Source: an uncultured beta proteobacterium (lineage in GTDB: Bacteria; Pseudomonadota; Gammaproteobacteria; Burkholderiales; Burkholderiaceae_C). Taken from it: a DNA stretch of 8,911 nt. Of the stretch, positions 1 to 6,756 are shown piece by piece (position 1 is the first letter of the stretch; each line of letters opens with the position of its first letter). The DNA lies in contig CAIMHL010000421.1 in the NCBI GenBank assembly GCA_903840825.1, positions 1 through 8,911 of the forward strand. The letters run 5' to 3'. The notes under the pieces are model-generated. The model saw only the letters and a program-made list of their open reading frames with translations, had not been told where the DNA came from and did not search any database. The position numbers and the translations under genes were made by a program.

Positions 1-335
1 AATGAAGCGCCCTTTAGCAGGGCAAAAACACCCATGCTCGCAATCGCTCCACCTAAAACAATGCCCGGTGCCAGACCTTTAACCAAGTCCCAACGCACCG
101 CACCACGCTTGTGGTGCGCCCGGACGCTGGATATGGAGGTAAATATGATCGTAGCCATTGAGGTAGCAATCGCCATTTTGACCGAGAGGTCAGGGGCAAC
201 ACCTCGACCAGAAAAAATTATGGTGAGAAATGGCACCATGATCATGCCGCCGCCAATCCCCAGCAGACCGGCTAGAAAGCCTGTGCACAAGCCAAGCAGG
301 ATAAGTTCAAGAATTAGGAGAGGTTCTATAGACAT
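1..335 (-). CDS. TauE/SafE family sulfite/sulfonate (anion) permease, N-terminal part, cut by window edge
   Basis: Translating the minus strand from the ATG at 335 gives 111 residues that stay open to the left edge, so the C-terminal half or more lies outside. It opens with a hydrophobic segment leading into GLLGIGGGMIMVP (about residues 23-35). A second segment carries ATSMATIIFTSISS, followed by AHHKRGAVRW. These are hallmarks of the TauE/SafE (DUF81) family, membrane proteins that move sulfite, sulfoacetate, taurine-derived or other small organic anions. The substrate cannot be read from the fragment. The ATG is preferred because the family motif starts about 20 residues later; there is no clear Shine-Dalgarno sequence. 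It lies 36 bases downstream of the aminotransferase gene on the same strand and after cysB, so a role in sulfite or sulfonate handling is plausible but inferred from context. The open frame on the opposite strand here (34-375) is a shadow. Confidence 0.88.
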   Translation of the reverse strand, partial: MSIEPLLILELILLGLCTGFLAGLLGIGGGMIMVPFLTIIFSGRGVAPDLSVKMAIATSMATIIFTSISSVRAHHKRGAVRWDLVKGLAPGIVLGGAIASMGVFALLKGAS

Positions 336-354
336 GTGTAGTTTGAATTGGTTG

Positions 355-368
355 TTAGCGTTCGCTAA
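355..368. repeat. Perfect 6-bp inverted repeat TTAGCG-TT-CGCTAA
   Basis: Two 6-base arms separated by two bases lie in the 36-base gap between the aminotransferase stop (372-374) and the permease start (335). No T-run follows on the minus strand, so it is not a standard intrinsic terminator. An operator for the permease gene is possible. It could also be chance. Confidence 0.4.
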
Positions 369-371
369 TCT

Positions 372-1523
372 TTAAAGTACTTTTAAGCGAGCCAAGGCGG
401 CATTCAGGGTTTCGTTCTTTTTCGCAAAACAGAAGCGAACGACACGCTGGTCAAAACCGTCGCCATAAAAGGCGGACAGTGGAATGGCGGCGACGCCAAT
501 TTCGGTGGTCAGCCATTTGCAAAACTCAATCTCACTTAATTCGCTGACCTCTGAAATATCAACACATTGAAAGTAGGTGCCTTCACTAGGGAGAAGCTTG
601 AACTTGGTTGCCTTCAATCCCTGTCGAAACAGGTCACGCTTATGTTGGTAAAAAGCGGGTAAGTCTAGATAAGGTTTTGAATTGGCCATATAGGCCGCTA
701 AGCCGTATTGAACAGGCGTATTGACCGTGAACACATTGAATTGGTGAACTTTGCGAAACTCGGTTGTGAAGTCTGCAGGTGCAGCAACATAGCCAACTTT
801 CCAACCCGTGACATGGTAAGTTTTACCAAAGCTAGAGACAATAAATGCCCGACTTGCCAAGCCAGGAAATCTCGCAGCACTTTCGTGAGCTTGGTTATCA
901 AAAACCATGTGCTCATAAACCTCGTCACTAATAAGCAGAACGTTGGTAGGTGCCAGTATTTCTTGAAGGCGCAGCATGTCGGCACGGGTCCAGACCGTAC
1001 CGCTCGGGTTGTGGGGGGAGTTAATCAAAATTGCGCGCGTTCTGGGGGAAATTGCCGCGCTAATTTTGTCAAAATCTGGCCGAAAAGTACCTGGCGTCAG
1101 GGGAACCCGAACAGGAATGCCGCCTGCCAGTTCGATATTGGGAACATAGCTGTCATAGCAGGGTTCCAGCACAATCACTTCGTCGCCCGGATGCACTATC
1201 GCAAGAATGATGGTGATGATGGCTTGTGTCGCACCAGCTGTAATGGTTATTTCACTTGCTGGGTCGTACGGGCGGGCATGAAGCGCTATGATTTTTGAAG
1301 CTATGGCCTCTCGTAAAACGGGAACACCCGCCATAGGTGGATATTGGTTTAATCCTTCTTTCATTGCGCTTGAAACGACATCCACTAAGTAGGGATCGCA
1401 GTTGAAGTCTGGGAAACCTTGGCCTAAATTAACCGCATTTTTCTCAAGAGCAAGCCCTGACATGACGGTGAAAATGGTGGTCCCTACATTGGGTAGTTTC
1501 GACACAAGCGATGGAGTGTTCAT
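372..1523 (-). CDS. ybdL: PLP-dependent class I/II aminotransferase, YbdL-type methionine aminotransferase
   Basis: This is a fold-type I, pyridoxal-phosphate aminotransferase of 383 residues, a typical length for the family. From the ATG at 1523 it shows SKLPNVGTTIFT near the start, NLGQGFPDF (32-40), TAGATQA (95-101), NSPHNPSGT with the cofactor-contacting Asn172, and ISDEVYEH with Asp200 and Tyr203. SSFGKTYHVTGWKVGY carries the Schiff-base Lys234, and VVRFCFAKK carries the carboxylate-binding Arg363. The wording closely follows E. coli YbdL, known to prefer methionine and to accept some aromatic amino acids with 2-oxo acids; some relatives are kynurenine or glutamine transaminases. An in-frame TTG at 1541 would add six residues, but the ATG at 1523 fits the family start better. 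Neither start has a clear ribosome site. It lies 49 bases after cysB on the same strand, consistent with a sulfur-amino-acid role, though the true substrate is unproven. Confidence 0.9.
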   Translation of the reverse strand: MNTPSLVSKLPNVGTTIFTVMSGLALEKNAVNLGQGFPDFNCDPYLVDVVSSAMKEGLNQYPPMAGVPVLREAIASKIIALHARPYDPASEITITAGATQAIITIILAIVHPGDEVIVLEPCYDSYVPNIELAGGIPVRVPLTPGTFRPDFDKISAAISPRTRAILINSPHNPSGTVWTRADMLRLQEILAPTNVLLISDEVYEHMVFDNQAHESAARFPGLASRAFIVSSFGKTYHVTGWKVGYVAAPADFTTEFRKVHQFNVFTVNTPVQYGLAAYMANSKPYLDLPAFYQHKRDLFRQGLKATKFKLLPSEGTYFQCVDISEVSELSEIEFCKWLTTEIGVAAIPLSAFYGDGFDQRVVRFCFAKKNETLNAALARLKVL

Positions 1524-1572
1524 ACGGGCAGTTTTTGGCAATGTTTGATTGGATATTTAGTGGTTAAAAAGA

Positions 1573-2526
1573 TCACAACTCATAATCATCGACGTGGCCG
1601 GACATGGCGCGTGCGACAAGATCTCTGCTTAGACGGCTGCTCAGCAATTCTGAAAATTTATAGACAAAATTTCTCAAATAAGCACCTCGTTTAAAGGCAA
1701 CACGAGTGACATTTTGACCAAAAAGAAGACCTGCCGGTCGGACAACAAGGTCACTTTTATCACCATCGGCAACAACATCGCGAACTGCCATCTCAGCAGC
1801 AATGCCTACCCCTAGTCCCAGGCGAACATAGGTTTTGATCACATCTGAATCAATGGCTTCCAGGGCTATGCGTGGTTCGAGTTTTCGGGTCGCAAAGGCG
1901 TGGTCAATCTTCGTCCGCCCTGTGTAGGAAGGGTGGTAGGTGATGAGGGGCTCAAGCGCGATGTCTTCCAGCGTCACGTTTTCCTTCAGGGACAGCGGAT
2001 GCCCCACAGGCAAAACTAAAACGTGCTGCCACTCGTAGCAAGGCAATGTAACTAATTCAGAATAAGCCGACAGAGACTCGGTGGCAATGCCAATTTCAGC
2101 CACCTCGTCGATCAGCATTCGTGCCACTTGATCGGGGGAGCCCTGATGCAGGCTAACGTTAACTTTGGGATATGCCGTTCGCAGTCTGGCCACAGGTTCA
2201 GGCAAGACATAGCGAGCTTGGGTATGGGTGGTTGCAATCGACAGAGTACCGCTATCCTCCGCACTGTACTGTTCACCAATACGTTTTAGGTTCCCGATCT
2301 CTCTCATGATCAGATCAATACTTTTTAACACATGTAAGCCTGGCTCAGTCACTCGCTTAAGACGTTTTCCATGTCGGGAGAAAATTTCAATCCCCAACTC
2401 TTCCTCCAATTCAATGATGGCTTTGGAAACACCAGGTTGCGACGTGTGCAGTACTTTGGCAGTTTCTGTCAGGTTTAAATTGCGCCGGACAGCTTCTTGA
2501 ACGAATCGGAATTGGTGTAAGTTCAT
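1573..2526 (-). CDS. cysB: CysB-type LysR transcriptional regulator of sulfur assimilation
   Basis: This is a full-length 317-residue LysR-family regulator. The N-terminal winged helix-turn-helix (about 1-60) contains TSQPGVSKAIIELEEELG and IFSRHGKR. The effector domain follows, with the CysB signature TTHTQARY at 99-106, HQGSP, IATES, LPCY and SDVIKTYVRLGLGVGIAAEMAV. The residues used by enteric CysB to bind sulfate or O-acetylserine/N-acetylserine are present at the same numbers: Thr100, Thr102, Gln103, Thr149 and Thr202. By family knowledge it activates sulfate reduction and cysteine biosynthesis when cysteine is short, and often represses its own gene. Burkholderiales also have CysB-like paralogues for sulfonate use (SsuR), so that role cannot be excluded. 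It begins 63 bases after cbiX and is followed by the aminotransferase and permease. No strong Shine-Dalgarno precedes the ATG, but the start matches the family exactly. Confidence 0.92.
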   Translation of the reverse strand: MNLHQFRFVQEAVRRNLNLTETAKVLHTSQPGVSKAIIELEEELGIEIFSRHGKRLKRVTEPGLHVLKSIDLIMREIGNLKRIGEQYSAEDSGTLSIATTHTQARYVLPEPVARLRTAYPKVNVSLHQGSPDQVARMLIDEVAEIGIATESLSAYSELVTLPCYEWQHVLVLPVGHPLSLKENVTLEDIALEPLITYHPSYTGRTKIDHAFATRKLEPRIALEAIDSDVIKTYVRLGLGVGIAAEMAVRDVVADGDKSDLVVRPAGLLFGQNVTRVAFKRGAYLRNFVYKFSELLSSRLSRDLVARAMSGHVDDYEL

Positions 2527-2546
2527 ATCAAAATTAATCTAACAAT

Positions 2547-2574
2547 ACCAATCATTATGATCCAAACGATTGGT
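2547..2574 (-). promoter_or_regulatory. Inverted repeat overlapping a -10-like box upstream of cysB (possible autoregulatory operator)
   Basis: The 63-base gap before cysB is AT-rich and contains ACCAATC (2547-2553) mirrored by GATTGGT (2568-2574), 14 bases apart; the pairing extends inward with one mismatch. On the minus strand the box CATAAT (2559-2554), five of six to the sigma-70 -10 consensus, lies inside the repeat, about 27 bases upstream of the start codon. No good -35 box is visible. A dyad across the promoter just upstream of a LysR-family gene fits negative autoregulation, but this is inference. It is not followed by a T-run on the minus strand, so a terminator for cbiX is less likely. 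Confidence 0.4.
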
Positions 2575-2589
2575 TTATTGCCTGAATGG

Positions 2590-2961
2590 TCAAGACAAGG
2601 CAACACGTGCCATAAGCTCGATCATTTGAGCGTCTTCACCAATTGCAGGACGCAAATTGACTTCAACAGTGGGGTGTGCAAGTCGTAACTCCTGGACCAA
2701 AACGGGTAAGTCTTCGCGGGCATGCTTCCCCGCCCCTAAAAAAAGCGGCAATACAGTGATGTGGTTAACACCTAATGCGATCAACTCATTCGCACTCGTG
2801 GCGAGATCAGGCACGCTGAGTTCAAGGTAGGCGCAACGAACATGGACTTGGGGTGCCATTTCTGAAATGCGCGCTGCAACAGCTTCGATGGGTTTGCGCC
2901 ACAAGGGATCTCGAGAGCCGTGGGCAAACAAGATCGTGCCGTGAAAAGGGGAGTTGTTCAT
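2590..2961 (-). CDS. cbiX: Short-form sirohydrochlorin chelatase (CbiX/SirB family)
   Basis: This 123-residue protein matches the single-domain CbiX-short class. It shows LFAHGSRDP with metal-binding His14, AYLELSVPDL with Glu47, and LPLFLGAGKHAREDLP with His80. The family inserts cobalt or ferrous iron into sirohydrochlorin; the small form is thought to act as a homodimer in the cytosol. Beside cysB, and with no other cobalamin gene in view, the likely job is iron insertion to make siroheme for assimilatory sulfite or nitrite reductase, although cobalt chelation for B12 is possible. The ATG at 2961 leaves seven residues before the first strand. Its ribosome site is weak. It sits 41 bases downstream of lptG on the same strand with no terminator between, so it may be read from the lptFG transcript. 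Confidence 0.87.
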   Translation of the reverse strand: MNNSPFHGTILFAHGSRDPLWRKPIEAVAARISEMAPQVHVRCAYLELSVPDLATSANELIALGVNHITVLPLFLGAGKHAREDLPVLVQELRLAHPTVEVNLRPAIGEDAQMIELMARVALS

Positions 2962-3002
2962 TGATCGATATTCGCGGTAAGGAGCCGTTGGATGTTAAGA
3001 GC

Positions 3003-4109
3003 TTATCGCCTGAGGACGAGCCAGCCAAAAGCCGTTAGTGAAATTGCTGAATAAATGAGGCCTGGCAACGCAGCGGTGAGCCAAGGCTGCCAGTTTTGAA
3101 GGTTGCCAATATAACCAAAGACGTTGTTCAACAAAAAGAAACTGATACCCGCCATGACCCCACCAAAAACATAAGCGGTAATACCGCCCGAACGGAAGTG
3201 GAGGTAAGCGAAGGGCAGGGCAAGAACCACCATGACCAGACAACTCAAGGGATAAAAGACTTTTTTCCAAAACTCAATTTCATAGCGCTGAGCACTCTGG
3301 CCATTTGCATTCAGGTGTCGAACATACAAAAAGAGATCGATAGTGCTCATCCTCTCAGGTTTGAGCAGTGCGGCAGAAACCATTTCTGCACTTATCTGGT
3401 TGGTCCAGCGAAAGTTGTCTATTCGTGTGCGGTCAATACTTGCATCTGCTGCGTCGCGCGCAGGGAACTCAGTTCTTACAACTTGCTTCAAAGTCCACGC
3501 ATCGTCATCAACAAAATTTGCCGCTTCTGCTTGAAGCATCGACATCAAAAACCCCTTGCTATCAAACTCAAATAGACGAATGCCGCGCATACTTCCATCT
3601 GAGTCCAAGGCACTAATGTTGACGGCATACTGTGAGTAAGGCTGCTTTTCCTTCAGCCAAGCGCCAGTTTGACCCACCGTGATGTTGCCTTGGTAGCGAG
3701 CCTTCAAAAGTTGCCCAGCCCGGTCAGCAGTGGGCGACAGGTAGTCGCCAACTGCAAAGGTCAACACAACAAAACCAAGACCTAAAATAAGCAGTGTTCT
3801 TAGTGCACGCCAAGGCCCTAAGCCACTCGTGCGCAAAATCGTGTATTCACTGCTTTGTGCAAATCTCGCCATGACAAATATGGTTCCAATCAAAACAGCG
3901 ATTGGCAATAGTTCGTAGGTGTGGCTTGGGATCATGAGCACCACGAATGTCAACGCGTGGATTAACTTGTAGCCCGTTGCAGCATAGCGCCCTAGCGATT
4001 GGACCTCTTCCACAAAATCAAAAAAGAAAAAAAGTGACAAAAAACCTAGCGTAACAAAGGCGACTGCCGTAATGACTTCACCATAAATAAGCCGGCGAAT
4101 GGTGTTCAT
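3003..4109 (-). CDS. lptG: LPS export ABC transporter permease LptG
   Basis: This inner-membrane subunit of the LptB2FG complex extracts lipopolysaccharide from the inner membrane and passes it to LptC/LptA. The 368-residue protein, from the ATG at 4109, has three N-terminal membrane segments (about 12-32, 50-82, 102-124). A periplasmic beta-jellyroll domain follows (about 130-275), then three C-terminal segments (about 284-303, 310-330, 343-366). Recognisable stretches are IPSHTYELLPIAVLIGT (60-76), SSEYTILRTSG (86-96) and FYPLSCLVMVVLALPFAY (285-302). The start is fixed by an AAGGAGGGG ribosome site four bases upstream and by the ATGA overlap with lptF, showing translational coupling. The frame stays open a further 56 codons upstream, but that stretch is just lptF read in another frame. 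A Phe run in the first membrane segment gives a T7-C-T6 stretch on the coding strand. Confidence 0.95.
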   Translation of the reverse strand: MNTIRRLIYGEVITAVAFVTLGFLSLFFFFDFVEEVQSLGRYAATGYKLIHALTFVVLMIPSHTYELLPIAVLIGTIFVMARFAQSSEYTILRTSGLGPWRALRTLLILGLGFVVLTFAVGDYLSPTADRAGQLLKARYQGNITVGQTGAWLKEKQPYSQYAVNISALDSDGSMRGIRLFEFDSKGFLMSMLQAEAANFVDDDAWTLKQVVRTEFPARDAADASIDRTRIDNFRWTNQISAEMVSAALLKPERMSTIDLFLYVRHLNANGQSAQRYEIEFWKKVFYPLSCLVMVVLALPFAYLHFRSGGITAYVFGGVMAGISFFLLNNVFGYIGNLQNWQPWLTAALPGLIYSAISLTAFGWLVLRR

Positions 4110-5227
4110 AACCCCTCCTTGATTGACAAGGTGCGGTTGGTGCGTCTGAAACCTGGAAACTGTCTCCAATGCCAATTGTGATGGCCCCGGGCAAGCCAAA
4201 GCAAGCCTATGACGAACGCACCACCATGCACCGTTAATAAAAAGCCAATGAAAGAAAATTTCCCTGATGCAATCCAACTCTGTCCCAAATTGAGTAAGTT
4301 GAAATAAAGCACAAAGGCAAAAAGAGAGAAAACAAGGTTGGTACTGCGTCCTACGCGTGGTTTAACATTTGAAACAGCAACTCCAAGGATGACGAAGTTG
4401 ATGGCGGCTAAAAACAAGCCAATCCGCCATGACAATTCAGCCAAATTTACCGGGGTGAGATCGGAGAGCAGAGTCAGTGTTGCAAGCGTATTTACTTGAA
4501 CGTAGGGTGTGGTGTTAAGGACTTCTGAGCTTATTTTTACGCCATATTCTTCAAATTCGCTTATTTTCAGGTCTGATTGATCAATACCTATTTCAAGACG
4601 CTGTCCGTTACTGAGCATCAAGAACTTGCCTTGGTCGTTGTGCTGTATTCGGCCACTGCGGGCAGAGGTGATGTTTTCCTTGCCAAACTCTTTGCTAGCA
4701 ATGAAAACATTGGAGCCAAACTCTTTACCGGTGGCATCCTTGTCGACGAAAAATACCCTTGCCCCCCCCGCTGATTCCTGGAACTGACCGGGTTCAATCC
4801 GTTCGATGTCGCCCCTTTTTTCGTACTGGTCTTTTAATTTTTCAATTTTTTGGTTTGACCAAGGCAACACAACCATTGAAAGTGACACGATAACGAGCAA
4901 TATCGGCCATACAAATCTAAAAAGCGGCCCGATCAATGACCCCAAGCCCTTACCGCTGCTGAACCAAATTACCATTTCACTGTCGCTGTACATGCGCGAT
5001 AGCGTAAAAATAATGGCAATAAACAGACTCATGGTCAAGATGGTGGGCATATAGGCCAAGACGGTGTAACCCATGACCAGCATCACATCCGAGGGGTTAA
5101 AGCTGCCACGCGAAGCCTGGCCTAAAGTTCGGATTAGCGTCATCGTCATCACGACGGTTGCCAAAATGATCAAAGTTGCACCAAAACTGCGTGCAACTTC
5201 TTTGCGGATTGAGGAATGGAATAACAT
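4106..5227 (-). CDS. lptF: LPS export ABC transporter permease LptF
   Basis: This is the partner permease of LptG in the LptB2FG lipopolysaccharide extractor. The 373-residue protein has six predicted membrane segments (about 15-35, 50-78, 101-123, 268-286, 297-317, 326-346) around a periplasmic jellyroll domain (about 125-265). A basic cytoplasmic tail of some 27 residues follows. The start MLFHSSIRKEVARSFGATL matches the usual betaproteobacterial LptF opening, so the ATG at 5227 is chosen over an in-frame GTG at 5248. Neither has a convincing ribosome site. Its TGA overlaps the lptG ATG. The gene is divergent from pepA, the same neighbourhood as in E. coli. The coding strand contains eight consecutive G (plus-strand C at 4762-4769) across codons Ala153-Gly154-Gly155-Ala156 in the periplasmic domain. 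The frame is intact as given, but slippage there would truncate the protein. Confidence 0.94.
   Translation of the reverse strand: MLFHSSIRKEVARSFGATLIILATVVMTMTLIRTLGQASRGSFNPSDVMLVMGYTVLAYMPTILTMSLFIAIIFTLSRMYSDSEMVIWFSSGKGLGSLIGPLFRFVWPILLVIVSLSMVVLPWSNQKIEKLKDQYEKRGDIERIEPGQFQESAGGARVFFVDKDATGKEFGSNVFIASKEFGKENITSARSGRIQHNDQGKFLMLSNGQRLEIGIDQSDLKISEFEEYGVKISSEVLNTTPYVQVNTLATLTLLSDLTPVNLAELSWRIGLFLAAINFVILGVAVSNVKPRVGRSTNLVFSLFAFVLYFNLLNLGQSWIASGKFSFIGFLLTVHGGAFVIGLLWLARGHHNWHWRQFPGFRRTNRTLSIKEGL
4112..4120 (-). promoter_or_regulatory. Strong Shine-Dalgarno for lptG
   Basis: On the minus strand AAGGAGGGG lies just before the ATG at 4109, inside the last codons of lptF. It determines the lptG start and explains coupled translation across the four-base ATGA overlap. 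Confidence 0.85.
4762..4769 (-). repeat. Eight-G homopolymer inside lptF
   Basis: The plus strand has eight C in a row, giving G8 on the lptF coding strand across Ala153 to Ala156. Tracts this long are prone to slippage in replication and to base-calling error. The reading frame is open with eight. Confidence 0.9.
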
Positions 5228-5264
5228 TGTCTGCTGATTTGAAAACACGTCTTGATCGCACGGT

Positions 5265-5282
5265 GCATCGAGATGCTGTCAA
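5265..5282 (-). promoter_or_regulatory. Candidate lptF promoter -35 box with adjacent inverted repeat in the lptF/pepA divergent region
   Basis: On the minus strand a perfect TTGACA (plus strand 5282-5277) stands about 50 bases upstream of the lptF ATG. A -10 box at the right distance is weak (TGCGAT after 16 bases). Immediately next to it is GCATC-GA-GATGC (5265-5276), a perfect 5-base dyad lying in the spacer. I find no convincing sigma-70 promoter for pepA on the plus strand in the same 78 bases, only a TGTAAA near 5290. The dyad could bind a repressor acting on one or both genes; this is inference. Confidence 0.35.
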
Positions 5283-5305
5283 CCACGGATGTAAAACCCT
5301 GAATT

Positions 5306-6751
5306 ATGAACTTTGAATTTAAGACCTTTGACCTTGCAGCCGCAGCACGGGAAAAATGCGATGCATTGATCGTGCTTTTCAGCGCAGTTATGAAGGCCGA
5401 GACAGACTCCATTTCTGCCCTGACATCCTCGGCCATGAAAGCTGGCGATCTAGTCGACAAGCCAGGGAAATTCCTGATGACGTATCGCCCAAGCGGGATG
5501 TCGGCTACTCATTTGGTGATGGCAAGCATTGGGGAGGGTTCACTCAAGGATGTACGTCAGGCAGTTTCTGCAGCTATTTCGGCCGTCAAGGGCAAAGCTG
5601 CGAAAAAAATCTGTCTTTGCTTTGTCACTCAGCCCCATGAAAATGCCTTGGCCTCTGCCATCATGGCCGCAGCCGACGCAAGTTATGTTTATGTTGCTAC
5701 CAAAACCAAGCCTGAAGGTCGTCAAATTCAGCGTGTTTTGATCAATGTTCCTGGTGGCCTGAAACTCAAACCAAGCTTTGACCACGCGGTCGCCAGCGTC
5801 GCCGGGGTTGAATTCGCCAAAGAATGGGCGAACCGACCAGCCAACTACGCCACACCGACCCACTTGGCAGGCGCTGCCAAGGCGCTTGCCAAGTTTCCTG
5901 GCATCAAGTGTGAAGTTTTAGGACCCAAGGAGGTCGCCAGTTTGGGAATGGGCTCCTTTATGGCGGTGTCTCAAGGGTCAGATGAGCCCTTACGGTTTAT
6001 TGTTTTGCACTACAACGGCGCTCCAAAAACACAGGCACCTACCGTATTGATCGGAAAAGGGATCACCTTTGACAGCGGAGGCATCTCCATCAAACCAGCC
6101 GGTGAAATGGACGAAATGAAATTCGACATGTGCGGTGCTGCCAGCGTTTTAGGTGTGTTTAGGTCTTTGGCCGAGTTGAAGCCTTCTATAAACGTGGTTG
6201 GGCTAATCCCTTCCTGTGAAAACTTGATCAATGGCAGTGCTGTCAAACCTGGTGATGTGGTGACCAGCATGAGCGGTCAAACCATTGAGATTCTCAACAC
6301 GGATGCGGAGGGCCGTTTGGTGCTTTGCGATGCATTGACCTACGCTGAGCGCTTCAAGCCTCGTGCTGTGATTGATATCGCGACCCTGACAGGCGCTTGT
6401 GTGGTGGCTTTGGGTGCCGTGAGAAGCGGTCTGTTTTCCCCTGACGACTCATTGGCTTCAGCACTTTTGTCGGCCGGTGAGTACTCGTCTGATCTTTGTT
6501 GGAGGATGCCACTCGATGAAGACTATTCAGAGAGTCTGAAAACAAATTTTGCCGATGTTGCCAACGTCGGCGGGCGCGCTGGTGGCGCTGTCACTGCGGC
6601 CAAGTTTTTGCAACGATTTACCGCAAAATTTACCTGGGCTCACCTTGATATAGCGGGCTCAGCCTGGAAAAGTGGTGCTAACAAAGGGGCGACAGGTCGT
6701 CCGGTACCACTGCTCTTGGCCTATTTGATGACGCTTGCCAAATCCAAGTAA
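5306..6751 (+). CDS. pepA: Leucyl aminopeptidase, M17 family (PepA)
   Basis: This cytosolic dizinc (or manganese) aminopeptidase removes N-terminal residues, especially leucine, from peptides. The protein is 481 residues: an N-terminal alpha/beta domain (about 1-155) and a C-terminal catalytic domain. All catalytic and metal positions are present, each 19 lower than in E. coli PepA: Lys251, Asp256, Asp274, Asp333 and Glu335 as metal ligands, with Lys263 and Arg337 catalytic. They sit in GKGITFDSGGISIKP, MDEMKFDMCGA and the family signature NTDAEGRL (331-338). Other family stretches are DIATLTGACVVALG and NFADVANVGGRAGGA. Related hexameric enzymes also bind DNA (E. coli PepA in Xer recombination and carAB control); that cannot be judged here. 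The ATG at 5306 matches the family start but has a weak ribosome site. holC follows after five bases. Confidence 0.96.
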   Translation: MNFEFKTFDLAAAAREKCDALIVLFSAVMKAETDSISALTSSAMKAGDLVDKPGKFLMTYRPSGMSATHLVMASIGEGSLKDVRQAVSAAISAVKGKAAKKICLCFVTQPHENALASAIMAAADASYVYVATKTKPEGRQIQRVLINVPGGLKLKPSFDHAVASVAGVEFAKEWANRPANYATPTHLAGAAKALAKFPGIKCEVLGPKEVASLGMGSFMAVSQGSDEPLRFIVLHYNGAPKTQAPTVLIGKGITFDSGGISIKPAGEMDEMKFDMCGAASVLGVFRSLAELKPSINVVGLIPSCENLINGSAVKPGDVVTSMSGQTIEILNTDAEGRLVLCDALTYAERFKPRAVIDIATLTGACVVALGAVRSGLFSPDDSLASALLSAGEYSSDLCWRMPLDEDYSESLKTNFADVANVGGRAGGAVTAAKFLQRFTAKFTWAHLDIAGSAWKSGANKGATGRPVPLLLAYLMTLAKSK

Positions 6752-6756
6752 TTAAT

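Noticed and set aside
708..1298. A 196-codon plus-strand open frame opposite the aminotransferase
   Set aside because: Its product has no recognisable family pattern, while the opposite strand encodes a complete aminotransferase with all cofactor-binding residues. It is an antisense shadow.
3096..3575. A 159-codon plus-strand open frame opposite lptG
   Set aside because: Low-complexity translation without domain features, fully inside a clear membrane-protein gene on the other strand.
4020..4033. T7-C-T6 run on the lptG coding strand as a programmed frameshift site
   Set aside because: It simply encodes a run of Phe in the first membrane segment. A shift would hit a stop almost at once and no stimulatory structure is evident.
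4110..4277. N-terminal extension of lptG by 56 codons
   Set aside because: It lies entirely within lptF in another frame, and a strong ribosome site plus ATGA overlap places the start at 4109.
5540..5863. A 107-codon minus-strand open frame inside pepA
   Set aside because: Antisense to a complete peptidase gene; translation resembles no family I know.
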